Assembly: GCA_024682015.1 (NCBI GenBank)
Contig: JAIKZT010000154.1
Location: forward strand, 1-22,327
Direction of reading: 5' to 3'
DNA from: Clostridia bacterium
GTDB taxonomy: Bacteria > Bacillota > Clostridia > Peptostreptococcales > Anaerovoracaceae
DNA length: 22,327 nt
A program made the position numbers and the translations under genes. This document shows positions 5,325 to 12,385 of the stretch, piece after piece. How positions within the stretch are numbered: position 1 is the stretch's first letter; every line of letters begins with the position of its first letter. Below the pieces are notes generated by a model that had not been told where the DNA came from, made no database searches, and saw only the letters and a list, made by a program, of their open reading frames with translations.

Positions 5325-7895
5325 ATGAATAATCTGACTGTCGGGATCCTCGCGCACGTGGACGCGGGCAAGACCACCATGGCCGAAGCCATGCTCTACG
5401 AAAGCGGCGCCATCAAAGCCCTCGGTAGGGTCGACCATAAGGACGCGTTTCTGGACACCCAGCGCCTCGAGCGGCGCCGGGGCATTACCATATTCTCCAA
5501 GCAGGCCCTGTTCGACCTGGGGCCCTTCCGGGTGACCCTGCTGGACACCCCCGGCCACATGGACTTCTCCGCGGAGATGGAGCGCACGCTTTCCGTGCTG
5601 GACTATGCCATCCTCGTCATTTCGGGCACGGACGGCGTGCAGGCGCACACGCAGACGGTCTGGAGCCTGCTGAAGCGCTACGGCGTGCCCGTCTTTGTGT
5701 GGGTCAACAAGATGGACCTGCCCGGCGCGGACCGCATTGAAGTGATGAGGCTGCTGCAGGGCAAGCTCTCGCAGCGCTGCGTGGACATGACCGCGCAGGG
5801 CGCGGCGGAAGCCATCGCGCTGCAGGACGAGGCCGCGCTGGAGGAATTTCTGGCAAAAGGCAAGCTGTCCGCGGCGACGGTGCAGAGCCTTGTCTCCTCT
5901 CGCAAGCTCTTCCCCTGCTGGTTCGGTTCCGCCCTGAAGCTCGAAGGCGTGCGGGGTTTTCTGGACGGCATGGCCTCCTGCCTTGCACCCAGGCTCTACC
6001 CGGACAAAACGCAGGGCCGCGTGTTCAAGATCACGCGCGCCGAGGACGGCACGCGGCTGACCTGGGTCAAGCTGACCGGCGGCCAGCTGAAGGTGAGAGA
6101 GGAACTGCCGGTGGCTGCTCCCGAAAAGATCACGCAGATCCGCCTGTACAGCGGCGCGAAGTTCGAGGCCGTGCAGGCGCTTTCGGCGGGTCAGGTCGGC
6201 GCGCTCGTCGGACCTGCCCTCACCGTGGCGGGAGACGCCTTCGGAGGCGAACAGGCCGCACGGCAGCCGCTGCTGGAACCCGTGCTGGCTCACCGCATCG
6301 TGCCGACGGACGGAACGGATACGACGACCGCCCTCCAGAAGCTCTCGCAGCTGGCGGAAGAGGATCCCATGCTGCGCATCGTCTGGAACGCGCGGCTTTC
6401 CGAGATCCAAGCGCAACTCATGGGCGACGTGCAGACGGAGGTGCTGCAGCAGCTCATCGAGGACCGCTTCGGCATGCAGGTGCGCATCGAGGACGGCCGC
6501 ATCCTGTACAAGGAGACCATCGCAGAGCCCGTGCTGGCGGTGGGTCACTTTGAACCGCTGCGCCACTACGCGGAGGTGCAGCTTCTGATGGAACCCCTGC
6601 CGGAAGGGTCGGGCATCATCCTGGAATCGCTGTGCCACGTGGACGATCTGGACCTGAACTGGCAGAGGCTCATCCTGACGAACCTCGCCGAAAAGGAGCA
6701 TCTGGGCGTGCTGACGGGCTCGCCCATCACCGATATCAAGATATCGCTCGTCGCAGGGAAAGCCCACCTGAAGCATACGGAAGGCGGTGACTTCCGCCAG
6801 GCCACGTACCGCGCGGTAAGGCAGGGCCTGCGGTCGGCGAAGAACATCCTGCTCGAGCCCTGGTACCGCTTCCGCCTCGAAGTGCCCGCGGAGTCCGTCG
6901 GACGCGCCATCGGCGACCTGAAGGCCATGCACGCGGAATTCGAAGGACCTCGCGACAGCGTGGACAGCATGCTGCTGACGGGCACGGCGCCCGTCTCCGA
7001 GATGCAGCGCTACCAGAAGGAACTGCTGTCTTACACCCGGGGCCGCGGCAGGCTGGCGCTGCGCTACGAAGGGTATTACCCCTGCCACAACACGGAAAAG
7101 GTGATCGAAGCGGTCGGCTACGACGCGGACCGCGACGCTGAAAACCCGGCGGATTCCGTGTTCTGCTCCCACGGCGCCGGCGTAAACGTCAAGTGGGACA
7201 GGGTCTGGGATTTCGCGCACATCGACTGCGGACTTCGCGTAAAGGAAGGCGAGGTCGTGGAGGAATCCTCCCCCAAGGCGCGCAGCACCCGCAGCCTCGA
7301 TCTGGACGAGCGGGCGCTGGAAGCCATCATGGACCGGGAGTTCGGCCCCATCAAGCGGCCCGTCTTTACGGCGGTGACCCGCGGAGAACGGGCGAAAAAG
7401 GAAGCCAGAGAGCGACAGCTGCGCAAGGATTACCTCATCGTGGACGGCTACAACATCATCTTTGCCTGGCCCGAACTGAAAGCGCTGGCGAAGGAGAGCT
7501 TCACCGCGGCGCGCGAGAGACTCATCGAAATGCTTGTCAACTTTCAGGCATACCGCGGCGGGGAACTCGTGCTCGTGTTCGACGGCTACAAGGTGAAAGG
7601 AAACCCGGGCAGCCGCGAGGACGCCGGAGGCATCCATATCGCCTACACGAAGGAAAACCAGAGCGCGGACCAGTACATCGAATCCCTCGTGCACGAGATC
7701 GGCAAAAACTATCACGTGCGCGTCGCCACGTCCGATGGGCTCATCCAGCTGGCGGCGCTCCGCATGGGCGTCGTGAGGGAATCCGCCCGGGAACTGGAAT
7801 GCGAGGTCCGAAAAGCGCTCGACGAGATCTCTGAAACGCTCGCCTCCCAGGAGCGGGGCGGCTACAAGCTCGGAGACCTCGTGGATCTGGAATAA
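5325..7895 (+). CDS. Tet(M)/EF-G-like ribosomal GTPase fused to a C-terminal NYN (YacP/Rae1-like) nuclease domain
   Basis: An 856-residue fusion. The N-terminal part is a translational GTPase of the ribosomal-protection type: G1 AHVDAGKT (10-17), RGIT (52-55), G3 DTPGHMD (74-80), G4 NKMD (128-131), G5 GSA (201-203), then EF-G-like domains II-V to about residue 580. A linker contains FCSHGAGVNVKWDRVWD (613-629). The last about 150 residues are a NYN/PIN-like domain: IVDGYNIIFAW (705-715), LVFDGYKVKG (750-759), SADQYIE (780-786), VATSDG (800-805), with candidate acidic residues D707, D753, D782 and D804. YacP/Rae1 of Bacillus cleaves mRNA in the ribosomal A site; Tet(M)-like proteins visit the same site. 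I infer a ribosome-guided mRNA cleavage or rescue factor. The tetracycline-displacing loop (SPVSTP in Tet(M)) aligns with KHTEGG at 483-488, so drug resistance is not expected. The start is fixed by the P-loop position. Confidence 0.9.
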   Translation: MNNLTVGILAHVDAGKTTMAEAMLYESGAIKALGRVDHKDAFLDTQRLERRRGITIFSKQALFDLGPFRVTLLDTPGHMDFSAEMERTLSVLDYAILVISGTDGVQAHTQTVWSLLKRYGVPVFVWVNKMDLPGADRIEVMRLLQGKLSQRCVDMTAQGAAEAIALQDEAALEEFLAKGKLSAATVQSLVSSRKLFPCWFGSALKLEGVRGFLDGMASCLAPRLYPDKTQGRVFKITRAEDGTRLTWVKLTGGQLKVREELPVAAPEKITQIRLYSGAKFEAVQALSAGQVGALVGPALTVAGDAFGGEQAARQPLLEPVLAHRIVPTDGTDTTTALQKLSQLAEEDPMLRIVWNARLSEIQAQLMGDVQTEVLQQLIEDRFGMQVRIEDGRILYKETIAEPVLAVGHFEPLRHYAEVQLLMEPLPEGSGIILESLCHVDDLDLNWQRLILTNLAEKEHLGVLTGSPITDIKISLVAGKAHLKHTEGGDFRQATYRAVRQGLRSAKNILLEPWYRFRLEVPAESVGRAIGDLKAMHAEFEGPRDSVDSMLLTGTAPVSEMQRYQKELLSYTRGRGRLALRYEGYYPCHNTEKVIEAVGYDADRDAENPADSVFCSHGAGVNVKWDRVWDFAHIDCGLRVKEGEVVEESSPKARSTRSLDLDERALEAIMDREFGPIKRPVFTAVTRGERAKKEARERQLRKDYLIVDGYNIIFAWPELKALAKESFTAARERLIEMLVNFQAYRGGELVLVFDGYKVKGNPGSREDAGGIHIAYTKENQSADQYIESLVHEIGKNYHVRVATSDGLIQLAALRMGVVRESARELECEVRKALDEISETLASQERGGYKLGDLVDLE

Positions 7896-7897
7896 AC

Positions 7898-7936
7898 AAA
7901 CGACCCCGGATATGGTGGACTCCGGGGCCGTTTCGT
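7898..7936 (+). terminator. Terminator of the Tet(M)-like/NYN gene
   Basis: AAACGACCCCGGA (7898-7910) pairs with TCCGGGGCCGTTT (7921-7933) with one A-C mismatch around a 10-base loop. It starts three bases after the stop codon. The T tract is short (TTTCGT). Confidence 0.75.
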
Positions 7937-8032
7937 ATAAAGACGGGTTCAGCACAGGCATAGCCTGCGGCGCATCTTTATTGACTTCTTCATTGTACCC
8001 GCAAAAGTCGTTTCCCGCACCGTCCCCGAAAG

Positions 8033-8071
8033 CATTTGACATTGACAAATGACCTGTCACATGTTATGACA
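8033..8071 (+). promoter_or_regulatory. Promoter with two operator-like dyads upstream of the HTH-type gene
   Basis: Two abutting TTGACA hexamers lie at 8036-8041 and 8042-8047. The second is 17 bases from an extended -10, TGTTATGAC (8062-8070). The -35 area is a 19-base near-perfect dyad, CATTTGACATTGACAAATG (8033-8051, one mismatched pair). A second dyad, TGTCA N7 TGACA (8055-8059, 8067-8071), covers the -10. A regulator bound here would block transcription, possibly the downstream protein itself. The rest of the gap, 7937-8142, shows no other signal that I can name. Confidence 0.55.
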
Positions 8072-8142
8072 AAGAGGGCCGGCGATCGTTTGCCTGCCCG
8101 CTAAAGTCCGTATTCCATCGCTTTCAGACCGAGGAGAACCCC

Positions 8143-9294
8143 ATGGCAACGATCTTTTCCGAAAAACTGGACAGGCTCATGACCCTCACAGGTACGACGA
8201 ACAGCATGCTCGCCCGCGCCTTGAATTTCGACACGTCCCACATCAGCCGCATCCGGCGGGGAGAGCGCGGCGTGCCCAGAAAACAGCCCTTCATCGAGCC
8301 GGCAGGCACCTATTTCGCCCGCAAGATCCGCGAGCCTTACCTCATCAGCGCGGCTGAGGAACTGCTGCAGTGCGGAAGCGGCCAATGGCCGGGCGAGACG
8401 GATGCAGCGGCGAAGATGCTGACCGGCTGGCTTTCAGATGACGCCGCAAACCTGCCTCGGGAAAGCGCAAAGGGTGACCGTAGCATTGCCCTTCCGGAAG
8501 AGACCGACAGCTTTTTCTTCGGCAATGCGGGCAAGCGCAAGGCCGTGCTGCTCTTCCTGGACCGCGCGCTGGCGGAAGGAGCTTCCGCACGGCTCACCCT
8601 GCACTCCGATGAGAACATGTCCTGGCTGACCGAAGACCGCGCGTTTCTGGACACCTGGATGCAGAAGATGGCCCAGATCCTGCGCGCCGGCGGGCGCGTG
8701 CGCATCGCCCACAGCCTCAGCCGCGACATTACCGAGATGCTGCAGGCCATCCGCGGCTGGATGCCCCTCTATATGTGCGGCCACATCGAACCCTTCTACT
8801 GCCCGCGCATCCGGGACGGCATCTACAAGCGCACCTGCTTCATCCTGCAGGGCAAGATGGCCATCACGTCCCTGTCCATCGGTGAGGAGACGGAGGGCAT
8901 GGGAAACGTGCTGATCACGGGCCGGACCATGGTGCGGGCGCTGGAAAAGGAGCAGGGAAACTTTTTCGCCCTGTGCCGCCCCGTCATGCGCATCTACCGC
9001 ACGGGCGAGGCGGAAGCCTTTGACGAGGAATTCCAGCGCTTCCTGCGCGACAGGGGCACGCTGCATACGGCCGGCTGTCCGCAGACGATCGCCTCGCTCG
9101 GCGAATCGCTGAAAAGCGCGCTGTCCGCGGATGAACCGCCGCAGCCTGCTCCGCGGCAGGAACCGTCCATCGCCATCGCGGCCAAAGAAGAAGCTGGAGC
9201 CTTCGTTTTCCCCCTGCCCAATCCGGGCCTCGTATTCTTCATCAGCGAGCAGCAGCTGCTGCAGTCGATCCTGGAATATCTGCGAAGAAACTGA
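8143..9294 (+). CDS. Putative HTH-type transcriptional regulator with an uncharacterised C-terminal region
   Basis: I do not recognise a named family. The N-terminus (about 5-45) looks like an XRE-type helix-turn-helix: KLDRLMTLTGTTNSMLARAL, then NFDTSHISRIRRGERGVPRK, where LARAL and HISRIRRG fit the two helices. The remaining about 330 residues are predicted soluble. A middle portion (about 130-290) has alternating hydrophobic strands (KAVLLFLDRAL, GGRVRIAHSL, MAITSLSIGEE) and could be a ligand-sensing or degenerate phospholipase-D-like fold; that is a guess. A proline-rich linker lies near 330-345. The ATG at 8143 follows GAGGAG (8131-8136) with 6-base spacing. It is monocistronic, with a dyad-rich promoter, so autoregulation is plausible. 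Being a regulator is inferred only from the HTH. Confidence 0.6.
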   Translation: MATIFSEKLDRLMTLTGTTNSMLARALNFDTSHISRIRRGERGVPRKQPFIEPAGTYFARKIREPYLISAAEELLQCGSGQWPGETDAAAKMLTGWLSDDAANLPRESAKGDRSIALPEETDSFFFGNAGKRKAVLLFLDRALAEGASARLTLHSDENMSWLTEDRAFLDTWMQKMAQILRAGGRVRIAHSLSRDITEMLQAIRGWMPLYMCGHIEPFYCPRIRDGIYKRTCFILQGKMAITSLSIGEETEGMGNVLITGRTMVRALEKEQGNFFALCRPVMRIYRTGEAEAFDEEFQRFLRDRGTLHTAGCPQTIASLGESLKSALSADEPPQPAPRQEPSIAIAAKEEAGAFVFPLPNPGLVFFISEQQLLQSILEYLRRN

Positions 9295-9307
9295 AAACAT
9301 AAAAAAG

Positions 9308-9339
9308 AACCCCCGGCACGTGTACTGCCGGGGGTTTTT
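9308..9339. terminator. Bidirectional terminator between the HTH gene and mscL
   Basis: A perfect 11-bp stem, AACCCCCGGCA (9308-9318) with TGCCGGGGGTT (9326-9336), encloses a 7-base loop. T residues follow on the plus strand, and six A residues at 9301-9306 give a U tract for the minus-strand operon. Confidence 0.9.
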
Positions 9340-9363
9340 GCGCCGGAGGCTAAGCCGGGCGCC

Positions 9364-9744
9364 TTATTTCTTCAGAGCGTCGCGGATCTCGCGCAGCAGG
9401 ACGATGTCCTCGGGAGGCTCGGCGGGAGCGGCAGGCTCGGCCGGTTTCTCCTCTTCCTTTTTCTTCATCTTGTTCATGGCCTTCACGATCATGAAGAGGA
9501 CCCATGCCACCAGCAGGAAGTTGATGATGGCCTGGATGAAGTTGCCGTACGTGAGCTGCGCGCTGCCGACGGTGATGGCCAGCGCCGTAAAATCAACGCC
9601 GCCGAGGATCATGCCGATGATAGGCGTGATGATGTCGGCAACCAGGGAGCTGACGATGGCTGTAAAAGCACCGCCGATGATAATGCCGACCGCCATGTCC
9701 ATCACGTTGCCGCGGGAAATGAATGCCTTGAATTCCTTCATCAT
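9364..9744 (-). CDS. mscL: Large-conductance mechanosensitive channel
   Basis: Homopentameric inner-membrane channel that opens under membrane tension and releases solutes during hypo-osmotic shock. The 126 residues have the standard layout. An amphipathic N-terminus FKAFISRGNVMDMAVG is followed by the pore-lining helix with the GIIIGGAFTAIVSSLVADII stretch (about 20-39). A periplasmic loop and a second helix NFIQAIINFLLVAWVLFMIV (about 68-87) come next, then an Ala/Pro/Glu-rich linker and a C-terminal helix ending DIVLLREIRDALKK. The start has two consecutive ATGs; the first (9744) sits better with the AAGGTG site. It is the last gene of an operon behind the two CobW-type GTPases (18-base gap), an unusual partnership with no evident functional reason. 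Confidence 0.96.
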   Translation of the reverse strand: MMKEFKAFISRGNVMDMAVGIIIGGAFTAIVSSLVADIITPIIGMILGGVDFTALAITVGSAQLTYGNFIQAIINFLLVAWVLFMIVKAMNKMKKKEEEKPAEPAAPAEPPEDIVLLREIRDALKK

Positions 9745-9762
9745 GTTAGTGTTCCACCTTTC

Positions 9763-10710
9763 TCAATAAAACGTTGCAACGGGCTGCTCCGGTTCGGTCG
9801 CGCCCTCTATCTTCTGGACCACTAAGATGGGCCCTGTTTTGGCTCCGTACGCTTTGCTCTTGCCGATGCGGATCTTGGCGGTAACGGTGACCCAGCTGCG
9901 CTTGGCCGGCTTCACGCCGTTCCATTCGCACACGAGCCCCGCCATCTGGATGTCCTCGATGCAGCAGGTCATGACCTGCCGGCCGAAGATGAAGTCGCTG
10001 CCGGTCAAAACGCCGGAAGCGCCGGTGATGCCCTTGACGCGCACGGTCTTGCCCTCATAACTGGGCATGTTTTCAGACAGGTCGCGGTACCACAGCGCGT
10101 AGTCCTCGTCCTTGATGTCGATGACGGGCGCGTTCACGTCGAACGGCAGCGGATCCTCGATGTCATCCACGATGGCGTCTCCCGAAGGCAGCTCGTAGAA
10201 GATGTCCGGCCGCCGGGACACGGCCCGCACGACTTTGTGCAGCGGCATGCGGTCCATGCCCTCCCGGTACCGGTTGAACACGACGCAGTCCGCGCTCTTC
10301 AGCTTGTCATAGACGAGCTGGCGCATGTTCTGGTTGTACGCGAGAAAGCTGTTCGCGTCGTAAAAGTTATATTCCTGGTAGATGATCCAATTCTCGGGCA
10401 TCTCCTGGAACAGCTGGTCGAGCATCCACATGCCGTTGTACTCCAGCATGACCCTCTCGGGTTTGTGCTTTTTCTCCAGCTCCTTCAGGAAAGCCGTGTT
10501 GATCTGCGAGGGGTCATCCAGGACCTCCTCGACAACGTTATCCTCCCAAAAGCGCTCGTGGCGCAACTCGACGAGGCCCTCCTCGCACAGCAGGACGAGC
10601 GTCTTTTCGCCGGCGTTGAAGTTGGGATCTTCCAGCGTATTCTGTATGAATGTGGTCTTGCCTGCTTCGAGGAACCCCGTAAACAGGTAGACGGGCAGTT
10701 CTTTGGCCAT
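9763..10710 (-). CDS. CobW/P47K-type GTPase with C-terminal DUF1980-like domain
   Basis: A COG0523-type P-loop protein, a family of metallochaperone-like GTPases. The 315 residues begin with a Walker A, GFLEAGKTT (12-20). The GTP-specificity motif NKxD is replaced around VVFNRYREG (143-151), and the metal-binding CxCC of the family is absent. Residues about 222-303 resemble the DUF1980 (YcgQ/TIGR03943) domain, with FGRQVMTCCIEDIQMAGLV (242-260) carrying a Cys pair and a final GPILVVQKIE strand. The ATG directly abuts the stop of the upstream CobW gene (TAAATG) and uses a GGAG site inside that gene, so the two are translated from one mRNA and may act as a pair in metal handling. The metal is unknown, though the His-rich partner suggests zinc or nickel. 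Confidence 0.82.
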   Translation of the reverse strand: MAKELPVYLFTGFLEAGKTTFIQNTLEDPNFNAGEKTLVLLCEEGLVELRHERFWEDNVVEEVLDDPSQINTAFLKELEKKHKPERVMLEYNGMWMLDQLFQEMPENWIIYQEYNFYDANSFLAYNQNMRQLVYDKLKSADCVVFNRYREGMDRMPLHKVVRAVSRRPDIFYELPSGDAIVDDIEDPLPFDVNAPVIDIKDEDYALWYRDLSENMPSYEGKTVRVKGITGASGVLTGSDFIFGRQVMTCCIEDIQMAGLVCEWNGVKPAKRSWVTVTAKIRIGKSKAYGAKTGPILVVQKIEGATEPEQPVATFY

Positions 10711-12246
10711 TTACGCGACTCCAAACAGGCTCTTGACTTCGTCTTCCTTCATCTGGGCGCCGATGACGCACAGCATGCCGGTGGCTGCCGCCGGGCCCTT
10801 GCGCACGTTGATCTCGCCGGGCGTATAGTCGAAGTGGATCCATCCCTCCTCGGCGTCCTGCACGATGCCCTTCGCCCGCAGCACGAAGCCGTAGGTCCAG
10901 GTGTCGTCCAGCGCTTTGAGCGCCTCCTCGATCTGCTCCGTCGTAAAGCGGGCCGCCGTCGTGACCCCCCAGCTGCTGAACACCTCATCCGCGTCGTGCT
11001 CGCCGTCGTGGTGATGGTGATGATGGTGGTGGTGATGGTGATGTCCGTGTTCGTCGTGGTCATCGTGATCGTGATGATGGTGATGCTCATGTTCGTCGTG
11101 GTCATCATCGTCGTCATCGTGGTCGTGGTGATGATGGTGATGCTCGTGCTCGTCGTGATCATCATCGTCGTCATCGTGGTCATGGTGATGATGACCGCAG
11201 CAGCACTCGTCCTCATCGTCTTCATCGTGCTCGTGCGCAGCGTCCTCGGCCTCCCACTTGGCGTCCTCCTCCACGTGAGCGCGGATGAGCGCCTCGAGCT
11301 CCTCGGACAGCGCGTCGCGGCCGTCGATGATGGCCAGCATGTCCTTGCCGTCCAGATCGTCCCAGTCCGCCGTGATCATCTGCGCCTTGTCGTTGAGCGC
11401 CTTCAGCAAGGCGACGGCCTCCTCGACCTTCGCCGCGGAGAGCTTGCCTGTGCGGCTGAGCACGATCGTATGCGCGGAGCCGACCTGATCCTTGAAGAAT
11501 TCGCCGAAGTTCTTCAGGTACAACTTGCACTTGGACGCGTCGACGATGGTCGTGAGCCCGCCGAGTTCCAGGCGTTCATCGCCCGTCGCCATGACGGCCG
11601 CCGCAACTTCGGACAGCTTGCCTACGCCGGACGGCTCGATGACGATGCGGTCCGGAGAATACTCCTCGAGCGCCATCTTCAGCGCGGTCTTGAAGTCGCC
11701 CGTAAGGCTGCAGCAGATGCACCCGGAGTTCATCTCGCGCACCTGCACGCCGGCGTCCTGCAGGAAGCCGCCGTCGATGCCGATCTCACCGAACTCGTTC
11801 TCGATGATCATGATCTTCTGACCCGCGTAGGCTTCTTTGACCAGTTTCTTGATGAGCGTCGTCTTGCCGGCTCCCAGGAAGCCGGAGTAGATATCAATTT
11901 TCGTCATATGATTCACCTCTTTGTGCTTCATTCCAAATTTTTCTCTTCCCTTGTCCTCCCACCAGCGGCGCGCCCGCGTGCCGCGGCGCTTCCAGACGAA
12001 GCCCTTGCGGACGAGGTTGGCAAAGTGGACGATGGGAATGGCCAGGACCTCGCGGATCCCGGCGATCAGCGGCAGGCCAAGGACGCTCGAAACGACGGGC
12101 AGACCGGAAAACCAGGTCCAGACCGCGCCGGCCGCCGCCACAACGGCGGTGAAAAGCCCGCCGAGCACCATGCCCAGAAACTCCAGGATGGGCAATATGA
12201 CGGCGGATACCGTTACCGATACGAGATCTGTCAGCAGCTGGATCAT
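10711..12246 (-). CDS. His/Asp-rich CobW-type GTPase with in-frame N-terminal membrane extension
   Basis: The core starts at an internal ATG (11907) and is a COG0523 GTPase of 398 residues. Counted from that ATG, it has Walker A GFLGAGKTT (9-17), ENEFGEIGID (36-45) and the metal motif GCICC (62-66). The usual NKxD is replaced by SRTG (in VLSRTGKLS). A long His/Asp tract (DNA 11008-11190) likely binds several metal ions, and a CobW C-terminal domain follows. Zinc or nickel delivery is the family-based guess. Upstream of 11907 the frame stays open for 113 more codons. These encode hydrophobic stretches (VILPILEFLGMVLGGLFTAV, then VVSSVLGLPLIAGIREVLAI) and a basic segment. An ATG at 12246 with GGAG upstream and an extended -10 at 12299 suits the longer form; a GTG at 12258 is less likely. 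An excellent internal ribosome site at 11914-11921 suggests that the short cytosolic form is also made. Confidence 0.8.
   Translation of the reverse strand: MIQLLTDLVSVTVSAVILPILEFLGMVLGGLFTAVVAAAGAVWTWFSGLPVVSSVLGLPLIAGIREVLAIPIVHFANLVRKGFVWKRRGTRARRWWEDKGREKFGMKHKEVNHMTKIDIYSGFLGAGKTTLIKKLVKEAYAGQKIMIIENEFGEIGIDGGFLQDAGVQVREMNSGCICCSLTGDFKTALKMALEEYSPDRIVIEPSGVGKLSEVAAAVMATGDERLELGGLTTIVDASKCKLYLKNFGEFFKDQVGSAHTIVLSRTGKLSAAKVEEAVALLKALNDKAQMITADWDDLDGKDMLAIIDGRDALSEELEALIRAHVEEDAKWEAEDAAHEHDEDDEDECCCGHHHHDHDDDDDDHDEHEHHHHHHDHDDDDDDHDEHEHHHHHDHDDHDEHGHHHHHHHHHHHHDGEHDADEVFSSWGVTTAARFTTEQIEEALKALDDTWTYGFVLRAKGIVQDAEEGWIHFDYTPGEINVRKGPAAATGMLCVIGAQMKEDEVKSLFGVA
11008..11190 (-). repeat. Tandem repeat encoding the His/Asp metal-binding tract
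   Basis: Runs of CAT/CAC and GAC/GAT codons form imperfect units of about 57 bases (19 residues, pattern HHHHDHDDDDDDHDEHEHH). Two nearly complete units and a shortened third are followed by a run of 12 His. Such low-complexity DNA expands and contracts easily, so length may vary between strains. Confidence 0.85.
11914..11921 (-). promoter_or_regulatory. Internal ribosome-binding site before the canonical CobW start
   Basis: The minus strand reads AAGAGGTG, then six bases, then the ATG at 11907, which begins MTKIDIYSGFLGAGKTT, the usual family N-terminus. It lies inside the open frame that starts at 12246, so a second, shorter protein is likely. Confidence 0.7.
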
Positions 12247-12298
12247 TCCACTCTCCACATCCCTGTAAGCATCGGCATCCCCTCTTGCCGCAAATTTA

Positions 12299-12307
12299 AG
12301 TATATCA
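12299..12307 (-). promoter_or_regulatory. Extended -10 promoter of the CobW-CobW-mscL operon
   Basis: TGATATACT on the minus strand (complement of 12299-12307), placed between the upstream terminator hairpin and the start at 12246. No convincing -35 is seen; the hairpin occupies that site. Confidence 0.5.
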
Positions 12308-12309
12308 CA

Positions 12310-12336
12310 AAAGCAAGGCGCTTGCCGCCTTGCTTT
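12310..12336 (-). terminator. Terminator of the 12386-19480 operon
   Basis: A perfect 11-bp stem, AAAGCAAGGCG (12310-12320) with CGCCTTGCTTT (12326-12336), encloses a 5-base loop and lies 50 bases after the last stop codon of the operon. On the minus strand it runs into TTTTGTGAT, a modest U tract. Confidence 0.75.
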
Positions 12337-12385
12337 GAAATATTTCGTATGGCAGGGTCACGATCCCTTAAGGGCTGCGGCTGTT

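Noticed and set aside
5325..7895. Annotation as a tetracycline resistance gene
   Set aside because: The drug-displacing loop is not conserved, and the C-terminal nuclease domain points to another role.
5280..8060. A 926-codon open frame on the minus strand
   Set aside because: It lies antisense to the whole GTPase-nuclease gene, has no recognisable domain and no conserved start context, and is explained by GC-rich third positions of the real gene.
11008..11190. Tandem repeats considered as a CRISPR array
   Set aside because: Units are contiguous, coding and in frame, with no unique spacers.
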